From: Microbacterium flavum
Lineage (GTDB): Bacteria; Actinomycetota; Actinomycetes; Actinomycetales; Microbacteriaceae
NCBI RefSeq assembly: GCF_018717645.1
Contig: NZ_JAFLHG010000010.1
Location: 1 to 64,000 of the forward strand
Length of the DNA stretch: 64,000 bases
Direction: 5' to 3'
Below, one piece after another: positions 25,319 through 33,904 of the stretch (position 1 is the stretch's first letter; each line of letters starts with the position of its first letter). A program made the translations under genes and the position numbers. The notes beneath the pieces are model-generated. The model searched no databases and was not told the origin of the DNA. It was given only the letters and a program-made list of their open reading frames with translations.

Positions 25319-28093
25319 ATGAGAAGGCTCTCATCTATCGCTATCGTGTCAGGCACTGTGACTGATGGCGAATCTTCGATTCCTTCCCTCGAAGGGGATG
25401 CCGCCGCCGCTGTCTCGCACCGCGGAAGTCATCTGCAGATCATCGCTGCGGCGGGCTCCGGCAAGACGGAGGTCGTCTCTCAGCGGATTGCCGACCTGAT
25501 CGCATCGAAGGTGCCGCCGCGCGGAATCGTTGCGTTCACCTTCACGGAAAAGGCCGCAGCCGAGCTCAAGGACCGCGTCCGGCTGCGCGTGACGGGCCGG
25601 CTGGGCGCGAGTGCCGGCGACTCGCTGGGCCAGTTGCAGGTCAGCACGATTCACGCGTACTGCTTCCGGCTGCTTCAGACCTACGTTCCACGTTTCGAGG
25701 CGTATTCCCTGATTGACGAGAACCAGCTGGTCGCGTTAATGACTCGGGAAGGTTCGCGGCTCGGGCTCAAGGAGTTCGGCGGCGGCAAGCTCTTCGCCGG
25801 AATCACGACTTTCTTGCGCAGCGTCGATGTCCTCGAGAACGAGCTCATCTCGACCGATGCGCTCCCCGCGGGCGAGTTCCGCGACGCGGTGATCGCCTAT
25901 TACGAAGCACTTGACCGCTACCGCGTCCTCACCTTTGGTCAGCAGATCGTGCAGGCGGTTCGCGCGCTCGAAGATCCCGGCATCCACTCCGCCGTGACAC
26001 GAGACGTGAAGCACCTCATTGTCGACGAGTATCAGGACGTCAACCCCGCGCAGGAGCGGCTGATCTCGCTGCTCGCGAAGCCCGTTGGCAGAGCGGAACT
26101 GGTGGTCGTAGGCGACGATGATCAGGCGATCTATCAGTGGCGCGGCTCTGCGGTTGCGAACATCGTGACGTTCGCCGAGCGCTATCCCGACGTGACGCAG
26201 TTTCGACTGCTCACGAACCGTCGTTCGCGCCCCGACATTGTGTCCCTCGCAAACGGTTTCGCCGCTACCATCGAAGGTCGGCTCGACAAGCAGATGCTCA
26301 CCCATCGGCCTGCGCGAGGGCACGGCGTGCGGGTCTTGCCTGCCGCTGAAACGGAAGCCGATGAAGCAGCGGAGATCGCAGCTCAGATCCAGACTCTTGT
26401 GAGCGAAGGCGTGCCGTATCGCGCGATCGCTGTGCTGGTGCGTGGGCGCAACGCGTATCCGCGACTCATTGAGGCGTTTGACGCAGCCGGAATTCCCGTG
26501 CAGCCGGGCGGACGCACCGGGTTGTTCGAGCAGCCGATCGCCGATGCTCTCGGCGCGGTGTACGCGTGGCTCGTCGACTTCGACTGGAAGTTCGCGGGCG
26601 ACGATCGACGCGAGAAGGTCGATCTCGATCGACTGATCCTGCTGCTGACGAAAACGTTCTCGCTTTCTCGACGGTCGCTTGCTCTTGTCCGCGCACATCT
26701 GACGGCTTGGCAGGAGCGCGCCGCCGCAACCAGCTCGCCAGTCGACCTCGTAGGTGACCTCTATCTCCTGCTCGGGCTGCTCGGCGTGCGCGAGTGGGAC
26801 CTCGAGGACGCGCTGGAGCGCAACCGTCTCGGAACAGTCGCACGCTTTGCACGCGTCCTCGCTGATTACGAGGCAGTCCACCGTCGATCGCGCCGCGATT
26901 CAACTACTCCAGGGGAGCAGATCGGCGCCAGCTGGACACCTTGGTATTTCAAGAATCTGGCAATCCTGCTTGTCAACTACGCCGCTGGTTCCTACGACGA
27001 CTTCGACGGCGAAGAGGATCTCACGGGCGATGCGGTTGCGTTGGGCACCGTGCACGGAGCTAAGGGCCTGGAGTGGCCCGTCGTGTTCCTGCCCTCGCTT
27101 ACAAAACGCCGGTTCCCGTCGACCCGGGCCGGCAAGGCGCAAGCCTGGCTGGTACCGCAAGACCTCTTCGACGCATCCCGCTACGAGGGCTCAGATGCCG
27201 ATGAGCGTCGCCTCTTCTATGTCGCCGCGACCCGCGCGCGCGACTATCTGGTGCTTTCGCGACACAAGCGGATCACCAAACAGAGTTCTCTCGCTTCGCC
27301 GTACTTTGAGCTGGCTCGCGAGATCGCCGGTGACGGTGGCGTAGCAGGCTCCTTCGACGTCACGGCGATCGATGCGGGCGACCTGCAGATGAGCTACAGC
27401 GACCTCGCGGCGTATGCGGCATGCGGGCGTTCCTACCTCCTGAGATCGCGGCTCGGATTCCTCCCTCCCGTCCACGACGAGCTCGGTTACGGAAATGCGG
27501 TGCATCATGTGATGCGAGTTCTCGCCGAGCGCACTCGAGAACTAGGTGAGCTGCCGTCGACATCCGAGATCGACGCATTGATGGACGACGACTTCTTCTT
27601 GCCGTTCGCCAACAAACCGGCGCACCGACAGATGAAAGAGCGTGCCCGCGCGCTCGTGCAGACCTATCTCGATGACTACCCGGATGAGTTCCTGCGCACG
27701 TGGGCCACGGAGCGACCATTCGAGCTGTACCTCGACGGCGTTGTCGTCGCGGGACGAGCCGACGTCGTCTACGACGACCACGACGGCATGCCCGAGAATC
27801 TCGCGATCGTCGATTACAAGACTGCGACGGGGCCCGAAATCGAACCGCTGCAACTCCAGGTCTATGCCGATGCCGGTCGCCGTGAAGGACTGACGGTCGC
27901 CGCGGCATTCGTGCATGACCTCGGCAAAGCCACCCGCCATTCTGTGGATGTCAGTGCGTCAGCAGTATCCGCCGCCGAGGCTGATGTTCGCGCGGCTGCC
28001 CAGGGACTGCGCGACATGTCGTTCGTCGCCAACCCATCGAAGCAGAAGTGCGCCCATTGCGATGTGCGCTTGCTCTGCCGCGACGCCGTTTAG
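25319..28093 (+). CDS. UvrD/AddA-like helicase fused to a PD-(D/E)XK nuclease
   Basis: 924 residues. The helicase has Walker A AAAGSGKTEVV, VDEYQDVNPAQ, GDDDQAIYQWRGS, TVHGAKGLEWPVVFLP and RRLFYVAATRARDYLVLS. The C-terminal nuclease has VAGRADVVYDD, LAIVDYKTATG and a QLQVYADAG helix. It ends with KCAHCDVRLLC, a cysteine trio typical of Fe-S-stabilised AddB/Cas4-like nucleases. It should unwind and cut DNA from ends. The ATG at 25319 has no ribosome-binding site, and GTG 25358, just after a possible TATCGT -10 box, is an alternative start. It is divergent from the five-gene operon, so it probably belongs to the same system. Confidence 0.85.
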   Translation: MRRLSSIAIVSGTVTDGESSIPSLEGDAAAAVSHRGSHLQIIAAAGSGKTEVVSQRIADLIASKVPPRGIVAFTFTEKAAAELKDRVRLRVTGRLGASAGDSLGQLQVSTIHAYCFRLLQTYVPRFEAYSLIDENQLVALMTREGSRLGLKEFGGGKLFAGITTFLRSVDVLENELISTDALPAGEFRDAVIAYYEALDRYRVLTFGQQIVQAVRALEDPGIHSAVTRDVKHLIVDEYQDVNPAQERLISLLAKPVGRAELVVVGDDDQAIYQWRGSAVANIVTFAERYPDVTQFRLLTNRRSRPDIVSLANGFAATIEGRLDKQMLTHRPARGHGVRVLPAAETEADEAAEIAAQIQTLVSEGVPYRAIAVLVRGRNAYPRLIEAFDAAGIPVQPGGRTGLFEQPIADALGAVYAWLVDFDWKFAGDDRREKVDLDRLILLLTKTFSLSRRSLALVRAHLTAWQERAAATSSPVDLVGDLYLLLGLLGVREWDLEDALERNRLGTVARFARVLADYEAVHRRSRRDSTTPGEQIGASWTPWYFKNLAILLVNYAAGSYDDFDGEEDLTGDAVALGTVHGAKGLEWPVVFLPSLTKRRFPSTRAGKAQAWLVPQDLFDASRYEGSDADERRLFYVAATRARDYLVLSRHKRITKQSSLASPYFELAREIAGDGGVAGSFDVTAIDAGDLQMSYSDLAAYAACGRSYLLRSRLGFLPPVHDELGYGNAVHHVMRVLAERTRELGELPSTSEIDALMDDDFFLPFANKPAHRQMKERARALVQTYLDDYPDEFLRTWATERPFELYLDGVVVAGRADVVYDDHDGMPENLAIVDYKTATGPEIEPLQLQVYADAGRREGLTVAAAFVHDLGKATRHSVDVSASAVSAAEADVRAAAQGLRDMSFVANPSKQKCAHCDVRLLCRDAV

Positions 28094-28123
28094 CACCGAG
28101 ATTTCAGACGGGAAACTAGACGC

Positions 28124-28441
28124 ATGAGTGACCAGCTGTTCTCCTTCGGCAGTGACGCCGTTCACGACGCCCACCCCCCGCAGGTGATGATGATGTCCGA
28201 CGCGCAACGCGCGACGATCCGCGCTCTCTTTGAGGAGCTCGGCGTCCCCGACGCAAAGAGCCAGTTCGCCATCGTCGGAGAGCTGACAGGAACGACGATC
28301 GGCTCCGTGAACGAGCTGACCGCGAGCGCCGCCGCGAGGCTCATCAACAGCCTGCGTTCGCGTATCGCCGCCTTGGGTCAGTCACGCACGGGGAACGCGT
28401 GGGTCGACCGGGAGGAAGACACGTGGATCGACCGACTGTGA
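28124..28441 (+). CDS. Small helical protein (Gp16-like helix pattern)
   Basis: 105 residues, starting 30 bp after the helicase-nuclease stop and so probably cotranscribed. The core, from MSDAQRATIRALFEELGV through KSQFAIVGELTGTTI to VNELTASAAARLINSL, resembles the short helical domain seen in actinophage proteins and in DUF1018/Gp16, where it follows an AIV-x(5)-G and L-x(4)-A pattern. Its role is unknown; a DNA-binding accessory is a guess. Confidence 0.55.
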   Translation: MSDQLFSFGSDAVHDAHPPQVMMMSDAQRATIRALFEELGVPDAKSQFAIVGELTGTTIGSVNELTASAAARLINSLRSRIAALGQSRTGNAWVDREEDTWIDRL

Positions 28442-28605
28442 TGTGTCGTCCGCCGGGATTGCTCAGCCGACAACTCATGACGACATAGCTCCGCGACGCG
28501 GCCAGCGGACATGCCGAGACGCCGGGTGAGCACCGACGTCGCAGGGACCGGATACATTCACATAGCTGCAAGGGCGCAAATCATCTATCTGGGGAGACAC
28601 AACGA
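28442..28605. other. Gap between the two defence modules
   Basis: No intact gene is seen. The promoter of the next operon is probably here, and GGGGAG at 28591-28596 is the ribosome-binding site for ATG 28606. Confidence 0.35.
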
Positions 28606-29253
28606 ATGAGCACCACCGCGACGCCACCTGTGGCACGGCTGAACAAGCCGCGCCCTACGACGCCCGGATGGGCGAAGTTGCTGCTCGTGCTCTTTGTCCT
28701 GCTCCTCATCGGTGCGGCCGCCTTCGGTGGCATCGTCCTTGGCAAGATGCTCGGTGCGAACGAGGAACGCTCAGTTCAAGTTGTCCGATCGGTGCACGGC
28801 GAAGAGCAAGTGATCCTCGTGACCGCCGGGGTCGGTGGAATCGAGACCGAAAGCGATAATCAGAGCTTCTTCGGACTCTTTGACGTCCCGTTTTCTGACC
28901 GTCAGGTGTTCATCCAATACGACCTCGACGCCAAGTTCGGCATCGAAGGCAAAGACATCAAGATCGTGCCGACGAGCGATAAGACCTACACGATCACAAT
29001 CCCCCCGTTCATCTACTTGGGATACTCCGACCCGAAGTTCAGCGTCGCGACCGAATCGAACGGCATCCTCAGCTGGACGACTCCTCAGATCGATAAGGTC
29101 GCCGCCGTCGAAGACCTGCTCACCGATGAACTGATCGCGTCGCATATCGAGGACTATCGGTCGCTGCTCGAGGTGCAGGCGCAGACCTTCTATACGCGCA
29201 TCGTGAAGGGCATCGAGCCCGAAGCGACGCTGAAATTCGAGTACGCCAAATGA
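28606..29253 (+). CDS. Membrane-anchored DUF4230-like protein
   Basis: 215 residues. A short cytoplasmic N-terminus is followed by one transmembrane segment at about residues 24-46 (LLLVLFVLLLIGAAAFGGIVLG), then an extracytoplasmic domain. The domain pattern (VVRSVHGEEQVILVT, a turn, then VFIQYDLDAKFGIEGKDI and YTITIPPFIYLGY) fits DUF4230, whose function is unknown. It is followed 35 bp later by a GTPase, so the two may form a membrane-linked pair. The family call is by pattern only. Confidence 0.6.
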   Translation: MSTTATPPVARLNKPRPTTPGWAKLLLVLFVLLLIGAAAFGGIVLGKMLGANEERSVQVVRSVHGEEQVILVTAGVGGIETESDNQSFFGLFDVPFSDRQVFIQYDLDAKFGIEGKDIKIVPTSDKTYTITIPPFIYLGYSDPKFSVATESNGILSWTTPQIDKVAAVEDLLTDELIASHIEDYRSLLEVQAQTFYTRIVKGIEPEATLKFEYAK

Positions 29254-29288
29254 CGCGCCGCGACATCTTGCAAGGAGATGAGAGCCAC

Positions 29289-30455
29289 ATGACCAAAGAG
29301 CCGACTCCGCGACCGGAGCGCCTCGAGATCGACGAGCAGCCGTTCCTCGACGCGACGGCCGAGGCAAAATCGAAGTACGGACGCTTTAACCTTGCGATCA
29401 TCGGGAGCTCCGGCGTCGGCAAGTCCTCGCTCGTCAACGCCGTGTTCGGTCGGGACTGGGCGAAGGTGGGTAAGGGGCTACCCGTAACCCGTGGCGTCCA
29501 GTACTTCAACGATGACTCACTCGGAATCTGGGATGTCGAAGGGTTCGAGATCGGGTCGCAGACGCCACCTGCGGAACAACTGCGCGCTCACCTAGACACG
29601 ATCTCCGCCAGCCCGCAGACCCAGCAGGTCTCGGTCGTCTGGTACTGCGTCAAGGCGAACGATGACCGCTTGACACCGGCCGACATCGCGATGATTCGCG
29701 AGCTCGACGCGCAAGGGCTTCCGGTCGTCCTGGTACTGACCAAGGTCGACTGGATCAAGAATCCCATCACGGGTCAGCACGGCGTGGCGAAGGGTGTGGA
29801 GAAGTTCGTCGAGTGGCTCAACGAGCCTGTCGACCCACAAACCGACCTGCCGATCGACATCCCGTACCGCAGCGTGATCCTCACCTCGACGCAGGATAAG
29901 CACGGGAAGGGCAAAGGGCATGGTCTCGGTGAGCTCGTCGCGGAAACCCTCGCCCTTTCGCCAGATAACGAGAAAGACGCGTTTCGCATCGCGCAACGAC
30001 TCAACCTCCCCTGGAAGCGAGAACTCGCCCGCCCCATCATCGCCGCTGCAACGACTGCGGCAGCAGGTGCCGCAGCTGTCCCGGTTCCGATTGCCGACGC
30101 CGCGATCCTGGCGCCGATCCAGCTCGGAATGATGGCGCGCATCGCCACGATCTACGACCTGGAGATCAAGACCATGATGTCCGCCGGCGCCCTCGCCCAG
30201 GTGGGAGCGCAGCTCGCCGGGCGCGCCCTCGCCAGCAGCATGCTCAAGCTGATCCCCGGCGCCGGAAGTGTGATGAATGCAGGCGTCGCCGGCGCTCTCA
30301 CCGCTGCCACCGGCGAAGGATGGATGCGCCTGTGCGAGCAGATTCATACCGGCAAGGTCGATGTTGAGAAGGTGAGCAACTCCTGGTCCGACTTCGTGCC
30401 GGGATTCCTCGACGTCGTCCGCAAGATGGCCGAGCAGAAGCTCGCCAAGGCTTAA
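29289..30455 (+). CDS. GTPase with DUF697-like C-terminal domain
   Basis: 388 residues from ATG 29289, preceded by AAGGAG. Motif G1 is IIGSSGVGKSSLVNA (residues 37-51), G3 is IWDVEGFEIG and G4 is VLTKVDW. The C-terminal part has two hydrophobic helices (AAATTAAAGAAAVPVPIADA, then ALAQVGAQLAGRALASS) typical of DUF697 proteins that contact membranes. GTPases of this kind occur in phage-defence and stress loci. Position between a membrane protein and a NERD helicase suggests a switch or sensor role, which is inference. Confidence 0.78.
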   Translation: MTKEPTPRPERLEIDEQPFLDATAEAKSKYGRFNLAIIGSSGVGKSSLVNAVFGRDWAKVGKGLPVTRGVQYFNDDSLGIWDVEGFEIGSQTPPAEQLRAHLDTISASPQTQQVSVVWYCVKANDDRLTPADIAMIRELDAQGLPVVLVLTKVDWIKNPITGQHGVAKGVEKFVEWLNEPVDPQTDLPIDIPYRSVILTSTQDKHGKGKGHGLGELVAETLALSPDNEKDAFRIAQRLNLPWKRELARPIIAAATTAAAGAAAVPVPIADAAILAPIQLGMMARIATIYDLEIKTMMSAGALAQVGAQLAGRALASSMLKLIPGAGSVMNAGVAGALTAATGEGWMRLCEQIHTGKVDVEKVSNSWSDFVPGFLDVVRKMAEQKLAKA

Positions 30456-30542
30456 TCGAGAGTTCGAGAAGGTTCTGGGCGTGACCCATTTGTCGAAGGC
30501 TAATTGGAAGATGTCGCTTGCGTTTTCGCGGGAGGTTCCACA

Positions 30543-32252
30543 GTGTCTCAGATGATCCCGCCCACGATCGCAGACGATGCTGCTCCCGGCGAGCGTGATG
30601 CGTTCGTCGCCCTGCGAGACGCCCCGGGCACACACGACTGGATTGTCTTCCATTCGCTCGCAATCGGTCGGCACGTCACGCAGCGGGAAGGCGAAGCCGA
30701 CTTCGTTGTGCTGGCGCCAAGTCACGGCATTTTGGTCATCGAGGTGAAATCGCACCTCCGCGTGCAGACCGATACCACTGGCCGGTGGAAGCTCGGAAAA
30801 GATGACTGGACCCATCGATCGCCGTTCACGCAGGCCAGTGGCGAGTTCCATAGCATCCTGAGCTTTCTCCGCCAGCGCTCGCTCGATCCCGTTGCATTTC
30901 CTGCCGGGTATGCCGTGTGGTTCACATCCATCGCCAAGCAGAACATCCCGCCTGGAATCGGATGGAACGAGTGGGCCGTACTCGACGCTGGTGACCTCGG
31001 CCACGCCGCGACGGCAGTGCGTCGCGTACTAACCGCGGTCGACACCGATTCCGCCGATACGCAGCGCGGCTACCGCCGTGCGGCCGGAGAGCCGACGCTT
31101 GAGCGCGTAAACCGGATCCGGGAGGCGCTGTCTCCGACCTTTGTGGCTGAGATCAAGCCCGCAGAGCTGAAGCGGCGTCGTGAGCGCGAGATGGCCGCGT
31201 TCACGGAAGATCAGGTGCGCACGCTAGATCTGATCGGACGGGTACCGCGTGTTCTCGTCGAAGGGCCTGCGGGAACGGGCAAGACCTACATCGCCGCCGA
31301 AGCAGCCAGACGCCACGCAGTCGATGGTGATCGGGTGCTCGTCGTAATGTTCAACCGGCTCCTCGAGGAGCACCTCACGTCGCAACTCGCCGGTATAGAC
31401 AGTGTGGTGACGGCGCGCATTCATGCCGAGATGGAGCGGGTAGCAGGCGTCCATTCTCCGACGGATGCAGGAGCGGACTGGTACAACGAGCAGCTGCCGC
31501 TTGCCGCGCTCGAGAAGGCGACCGCGTCGTCTTTCGATCCGCCCTATGACTTCCTGGTCGTCGACGAGGCACAAGACATCGCCTCCGACGCTAACCTCGA
31601 CTTCCTCGACGCGATGCTTGTCGGTGGGCTGGGCCGCGGAAGGATGCTGCTCCTCGGCGACTTCTCGAATCAAAACATCTTCCGAAGTGGCGTCGACGAC
31701 GGGCGCGAGACGATCGAGAGGCGCGTGCCCGGCATCGCGCCCATCGATCTCGACACCAACTGCCGCAATCAACGCTCGGTCGGCACCTGGGCGGAAGACG
31801 CTAGCGGACGCAGCGGGCTGTGCCGGACCTTCCGGCGTGAGCACAGCGACGAGCGCGCTGTGAGCGTGAAGATCTACAGCACTCGGAGCGAGGAGGCGCG
31901 GCTCCTCGATGAGGCGGTGCGACAACTGCGCAGCGAGGGGTTCGGACCCAAGGACATCGTGATCCTCGCGCCCTACCGCGACTCCGCCGCGCAACGCGCC
32001 ATTGACGACAGGTTCGCCGTTTCAACATTGGGGTCCAGCATCCGAGATTCGTCATACGTGCGCTGGGGGACGATCCACGAGTTCAAAGGCATGGAAGCGC
32101 CCGCAGTGATTCTGACCGACATCACTGGAAGCAACCAGCGACTCTCGAATCTGATCTATGCCGGCGCAACACGCGCCCAGGATCGACTCATCGTGCTCAC
32201 GACCCGCGATGATCTGTCCGCGCCGGAGAAGACCCAACGCGATGAGCACTAG
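30543..32252 (+). CDS. NERD nuclease-UvrD-like helicase fusion
   Basis: 569 residues from GTG 30543, with GGGAGG upstream. The N-terminal NERD domain has EGEADFVVLAP and ILVIEVKSH (D53, E67 and K69), the PD-(D/E)XK-like core. The SF1 helicase has Walker A VEGPAGTGKTYIAAE, VVDEAQDIAS, LLGDFSNQNIF, TIHEFKGMEAPAVIL and YAGATRAQDRLIVL. It lacks the large 1B/2B insertions of true UvrD, as usual for NERD fusions. It is separated by 87 bp from the GTPase gene on the same strand. It probably degrades foreign or damaged DNA. Confidence 0.82.
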   Translation: MSQMIPPTIADDAAPGERDAFVALRDAPGTHDWIVFHSLAIGRHVTQREGEADFVVLAPSHGILVIEVKSHLRVQTDTTGRWKLGKDDWTHRSPFTQASGEFHSILSFLRQRSLDPVAFPAGYAVWFTSIAKQNIPPGIGWNEWAVLDAGDLGHAATAVRRVLTAVDTDSADTQRGYRRAAGEPTLERVNRIREALSPTFVAEIKPAELKRRREREMAAFTEDQVRTLDLIGRVPRVLVEGPAGTGKTYIAAEAARRHAVDGDRVLVVMFNRLLEEHLTSQLAGIDSVVTARIHAEMERVAGVHSPTDAGADWYNEQLPLAALEKATASSFDPPYDFLVVDEAQDIASDANLDFLDAMLVGGLGRGRMLLLGDFSNQNIFRSGVDDGRETIERRVPGIAPIDLDTNCRNQRSVGTWAEDASGRSGLCRTFRREHSDERAVSVKIYSTRSEEARLLDEAVRQLRSEGFGPKDIVILAPYRDSAAQRAIDDRFAVSTLGSSIRDSSYVRWGTIHEFKGMEAPAVILTDITGSNQRLSNLIYAGATRAQDRLIVLTTRDDLSAPEKTQRDEH

Positions 32253-32423
32253 GATACTGGAGCTGCGTCCCTCGCATCCGAGCGGAGAGACTCTGCCAGC
32301 CCCAGCTAGCTACGATTCGCGCCTTCCATTGACGTCTTGGAGCGGTGGCGTTGAACACGTCCGAGCTTTGTCGGAAACTGGTCGCGATCCCGACAGGTAA
32401 GTCGCCACGAACGGAGGCCTGAG
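32253..32423. other. Gap before the integrase
   Basis: No gene is seen. GGAGG lies shortly before the integrase ATG. The region could hold the integrase promoter. Confidence 0.3.
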
Positions 32424-33554
32424 ATGGGCACCATCACTCCGTACGAAACGGGTAAAGGCCGCCGTTACCGCGTGCGCTATCGCAAACCGGATCACAGCGA
32501 GGCGGAGAAGCGCGGCTTCACGACGATGCGTGAGGCGAAGCTCTACCTCTCGATGGTGACGGTGTCGAAGTCGAAGGGCGAGTACATCGATCCCGCCACG
32601 TCGCGGGTGCCGGTGCTGATGTTCGCCGACAGCTGGCTGCGTTCTAAGCAGCCGCCGATGTCGAAGCCGTCGTACTACGTGACGCTCGAGCGAGCATGGA
32701 AGAACCACGTGGCTCCGGTGTGGGCGCACAGGGAGATCTGGTCGATCCGCCGCTCAGAAGTTCAGGATTGGGTGTCGGAGCTCGCGACGCAGAAGTCGAG
32801 CACTGTCGTCAAACGTGCCCTTGGAGTGCTCGCCGGCATCCTCGACGTCGCCATCGACGACCGTCGCCTCGCGAGCAATCCCGCTAGGCACATCCGCAAT
32901 CTTCCCCGGAGGGGTCCCGGTAAGCGACGCGTCTATCTGTCGCATGACCAGGTGGCGACCCTGGCGGCATGCTCGGCGCACCCAACCATGGTTCTGACGT
33001 TGGCCTACACCGGGCTGCGCTGGGGCGAGGCGACCGGGCTGCGGGTGCGCAGCGTGAATCGGCTCCGCAAGCGCTTCGTCATCGAAGAGAACGCCGTGAT
33101 GATCGGCTACGAGATCCACGTCGGCACGCCGAAGACGCACGAGAAGCGCTCGGTCCCCTACCCCGATCGCCTGGCTCCCCTGATCGAGCAGGCCTGCGCC
33201 GGCAAAGGACCGGAGGGGCTGCTGTTCGGCGACGGGGTCAACCACATGCGCAACTCCGGCAGCCAGGGTTGGTTCGCGAACGCTGTGAAGCGCGCGCAGG
33301 CGATCGATCCGTCGATACCTCGACTCACCCCTCACGACCTCCGCCACACCGCTGCATCGCTCGCGATCAGCTCCGGCGCGAATGTGAAGGCCGTGCAACG
33401 AATGCTCGGTCACGCGTCCGCGGCGATGACGCTCGACACGTATGCCGACCTCTTCGATGATGATCTGGATGCCGTCGCGGCGCGCCTCAACGACGCGATG
33501 CCGCTCGTGGCACTGCCGGCGGGTCCGCAGACCCGCTTCCGCCGCACGCGGTAA
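32424..33554 (+). CDS. Tyrosine recombinase (phage-type integrase)
   Basis: 376 residues. An N-terminal arm-binding-like region (GKGRRYRVRYRKPD) precedes a SAM-like core-binding domain. The catalytic domain has Arg in LAYTGLRWGEATGL, the HxxR box HDLRHTAASLA, GHAS and the nucleophile Tyr in LDTYADLF. It lies 209 bp from the 3' end of a tRNA-Arg gene, the normal position for an integrase that uses a tRNA 3' end as attB. It most likely inserts and excises the island to its left. No excisionase was recognised. Confidence 0.9.
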   Translation: MGTITPYETGKGRRYRVRYRKPDHSEAEKRGFTTMREAKLYLSMVTVSKSKGEYIDPATSRVPVLMFADSWLRSKQPPMSKPSYYVTLERAWKNHVAPVWAHREIWSIRRSEVQDWVSELATQKSSTVVKRALGVLAGILDVAIDDRRLASNPARHIRNLPRRGPGKRRVYLSHDQVATLAACSAHPTMVLTLAYTGLRWGEATGLRVRSVNRLRKRFVIEENAVMIGYEIHVGTPKTHEKRSVPYPDRLAPLIEQACAGKGPEGLLFGDGVNHMRNSGSQGWFANAVKRAQAIDPSIPRLTPHDLRHTAASLAISSGANVKAVQRMLGHASAAMTLDTYADLFDDDLDAVAARLNDAMPLVALPAGPQTRFRRTR

Positions 33555-33684
33555 CCGTCGAGAGCAGATTGCTCAGTCTCCAGACGAGGCTCGAGACACG
33601 AAAGCGACTCCGATTTCGACGTTCTGAGGAGCCGATTGGAGCCCTCTGAGGGGCCTTGTTTTCGGTTCATAGCGTTTACATATG

Positions 33685-33713
33685 CGGGCAAAAAACGGGC
33701 AAAAACGCGTTTT
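33685..33713. promoter_or_regulatory. Candidate integrase arm-binding sites
   Basis: CGGGCAAAAA occurs twice in tandem at 33685-33694 and 33696-33705, 11 bp apart. It runs into AAAACGCGTTTT, a 12-bp palindrome at 33702-33713. Tandem repeats between an integrase gene and its tRNA target are typical arm-type sites. The role is inferred. Confidence 0.45.
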
Positions 33714-33719
33714 GCGAGG

Positions 33720-33748
33720 TCTGACCACAGAAGAAATACCTGGTCAGA
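33720..33748. repeat. 8-bp inverted repeat next to the tRNA
   Basis: TCTGACCA (33720-33727) and TGGTCAGA (33741-33748) are perfect arms with a 13-base loop, 16 bp from the tRNA 3' end. It could help end the tRNA transcript, since a T6 run lies between it and the tRNA on the minus strand, or bind recombination proteins. Confidence 0.4.
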
Positions 33749-33763
33749 GGTAAAAAAGGGGTG

Positions 33764-33835
33764 TGCCCCTGGAGGGATTCGAACCCCCGACCCGCTCCTT
33801 AGGACGGAGTGGCTCTTCCACTGAGCTACAGAGGC
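33764..33835 (-). tRNA. tRNA-Arg(CCT): tRNA-Arg, anticodon CCT
   Basis: The minus strand folds as a cloverleaf of about 72 nt. Acceptor arms are GCCTCTG and CAGGGGC, the D arm has GCTCAGTGGAAGAGC, and the anticodon loop reads GTCCTAA with anticodon CCT. The T arm is GGGGG-TTCGAAT-CCCTC. CCA is not encoded. It reads the rare arginine codon AGG. Its 3' end faces the integrase, so it is the probable attB of the island. I found no second copy of its 3' end in the window. Confidence 0.92.
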
Positions 33836-33904
33836 TGGCACCCCGAGTTTAGTCGAGCAGCGGCCCGACGACGCGTGGCGCCCGACGAATCCACGGCGCC
33901 CGCC

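Noticed and set aside
25736..26881. 381-codon minus-strand open frame
   Set aside because: Antisense to the UvrD-like helicase-nuclease. No family pattern.
28442..28560. Helix-turn-helix-like fragment on the minus strand (VLTRRLGMSAGRVAELCR)
   Set aside because: Short, without a start codon or flanking coding sequence. Probably chance.
1..33763. Second copy of the tRNA-Arg 3' end as the other island boundary
   Set aside because: Searched by eye for the GGATTCGAACCCC region on both strands and found none. The boundary may lie outside the window.
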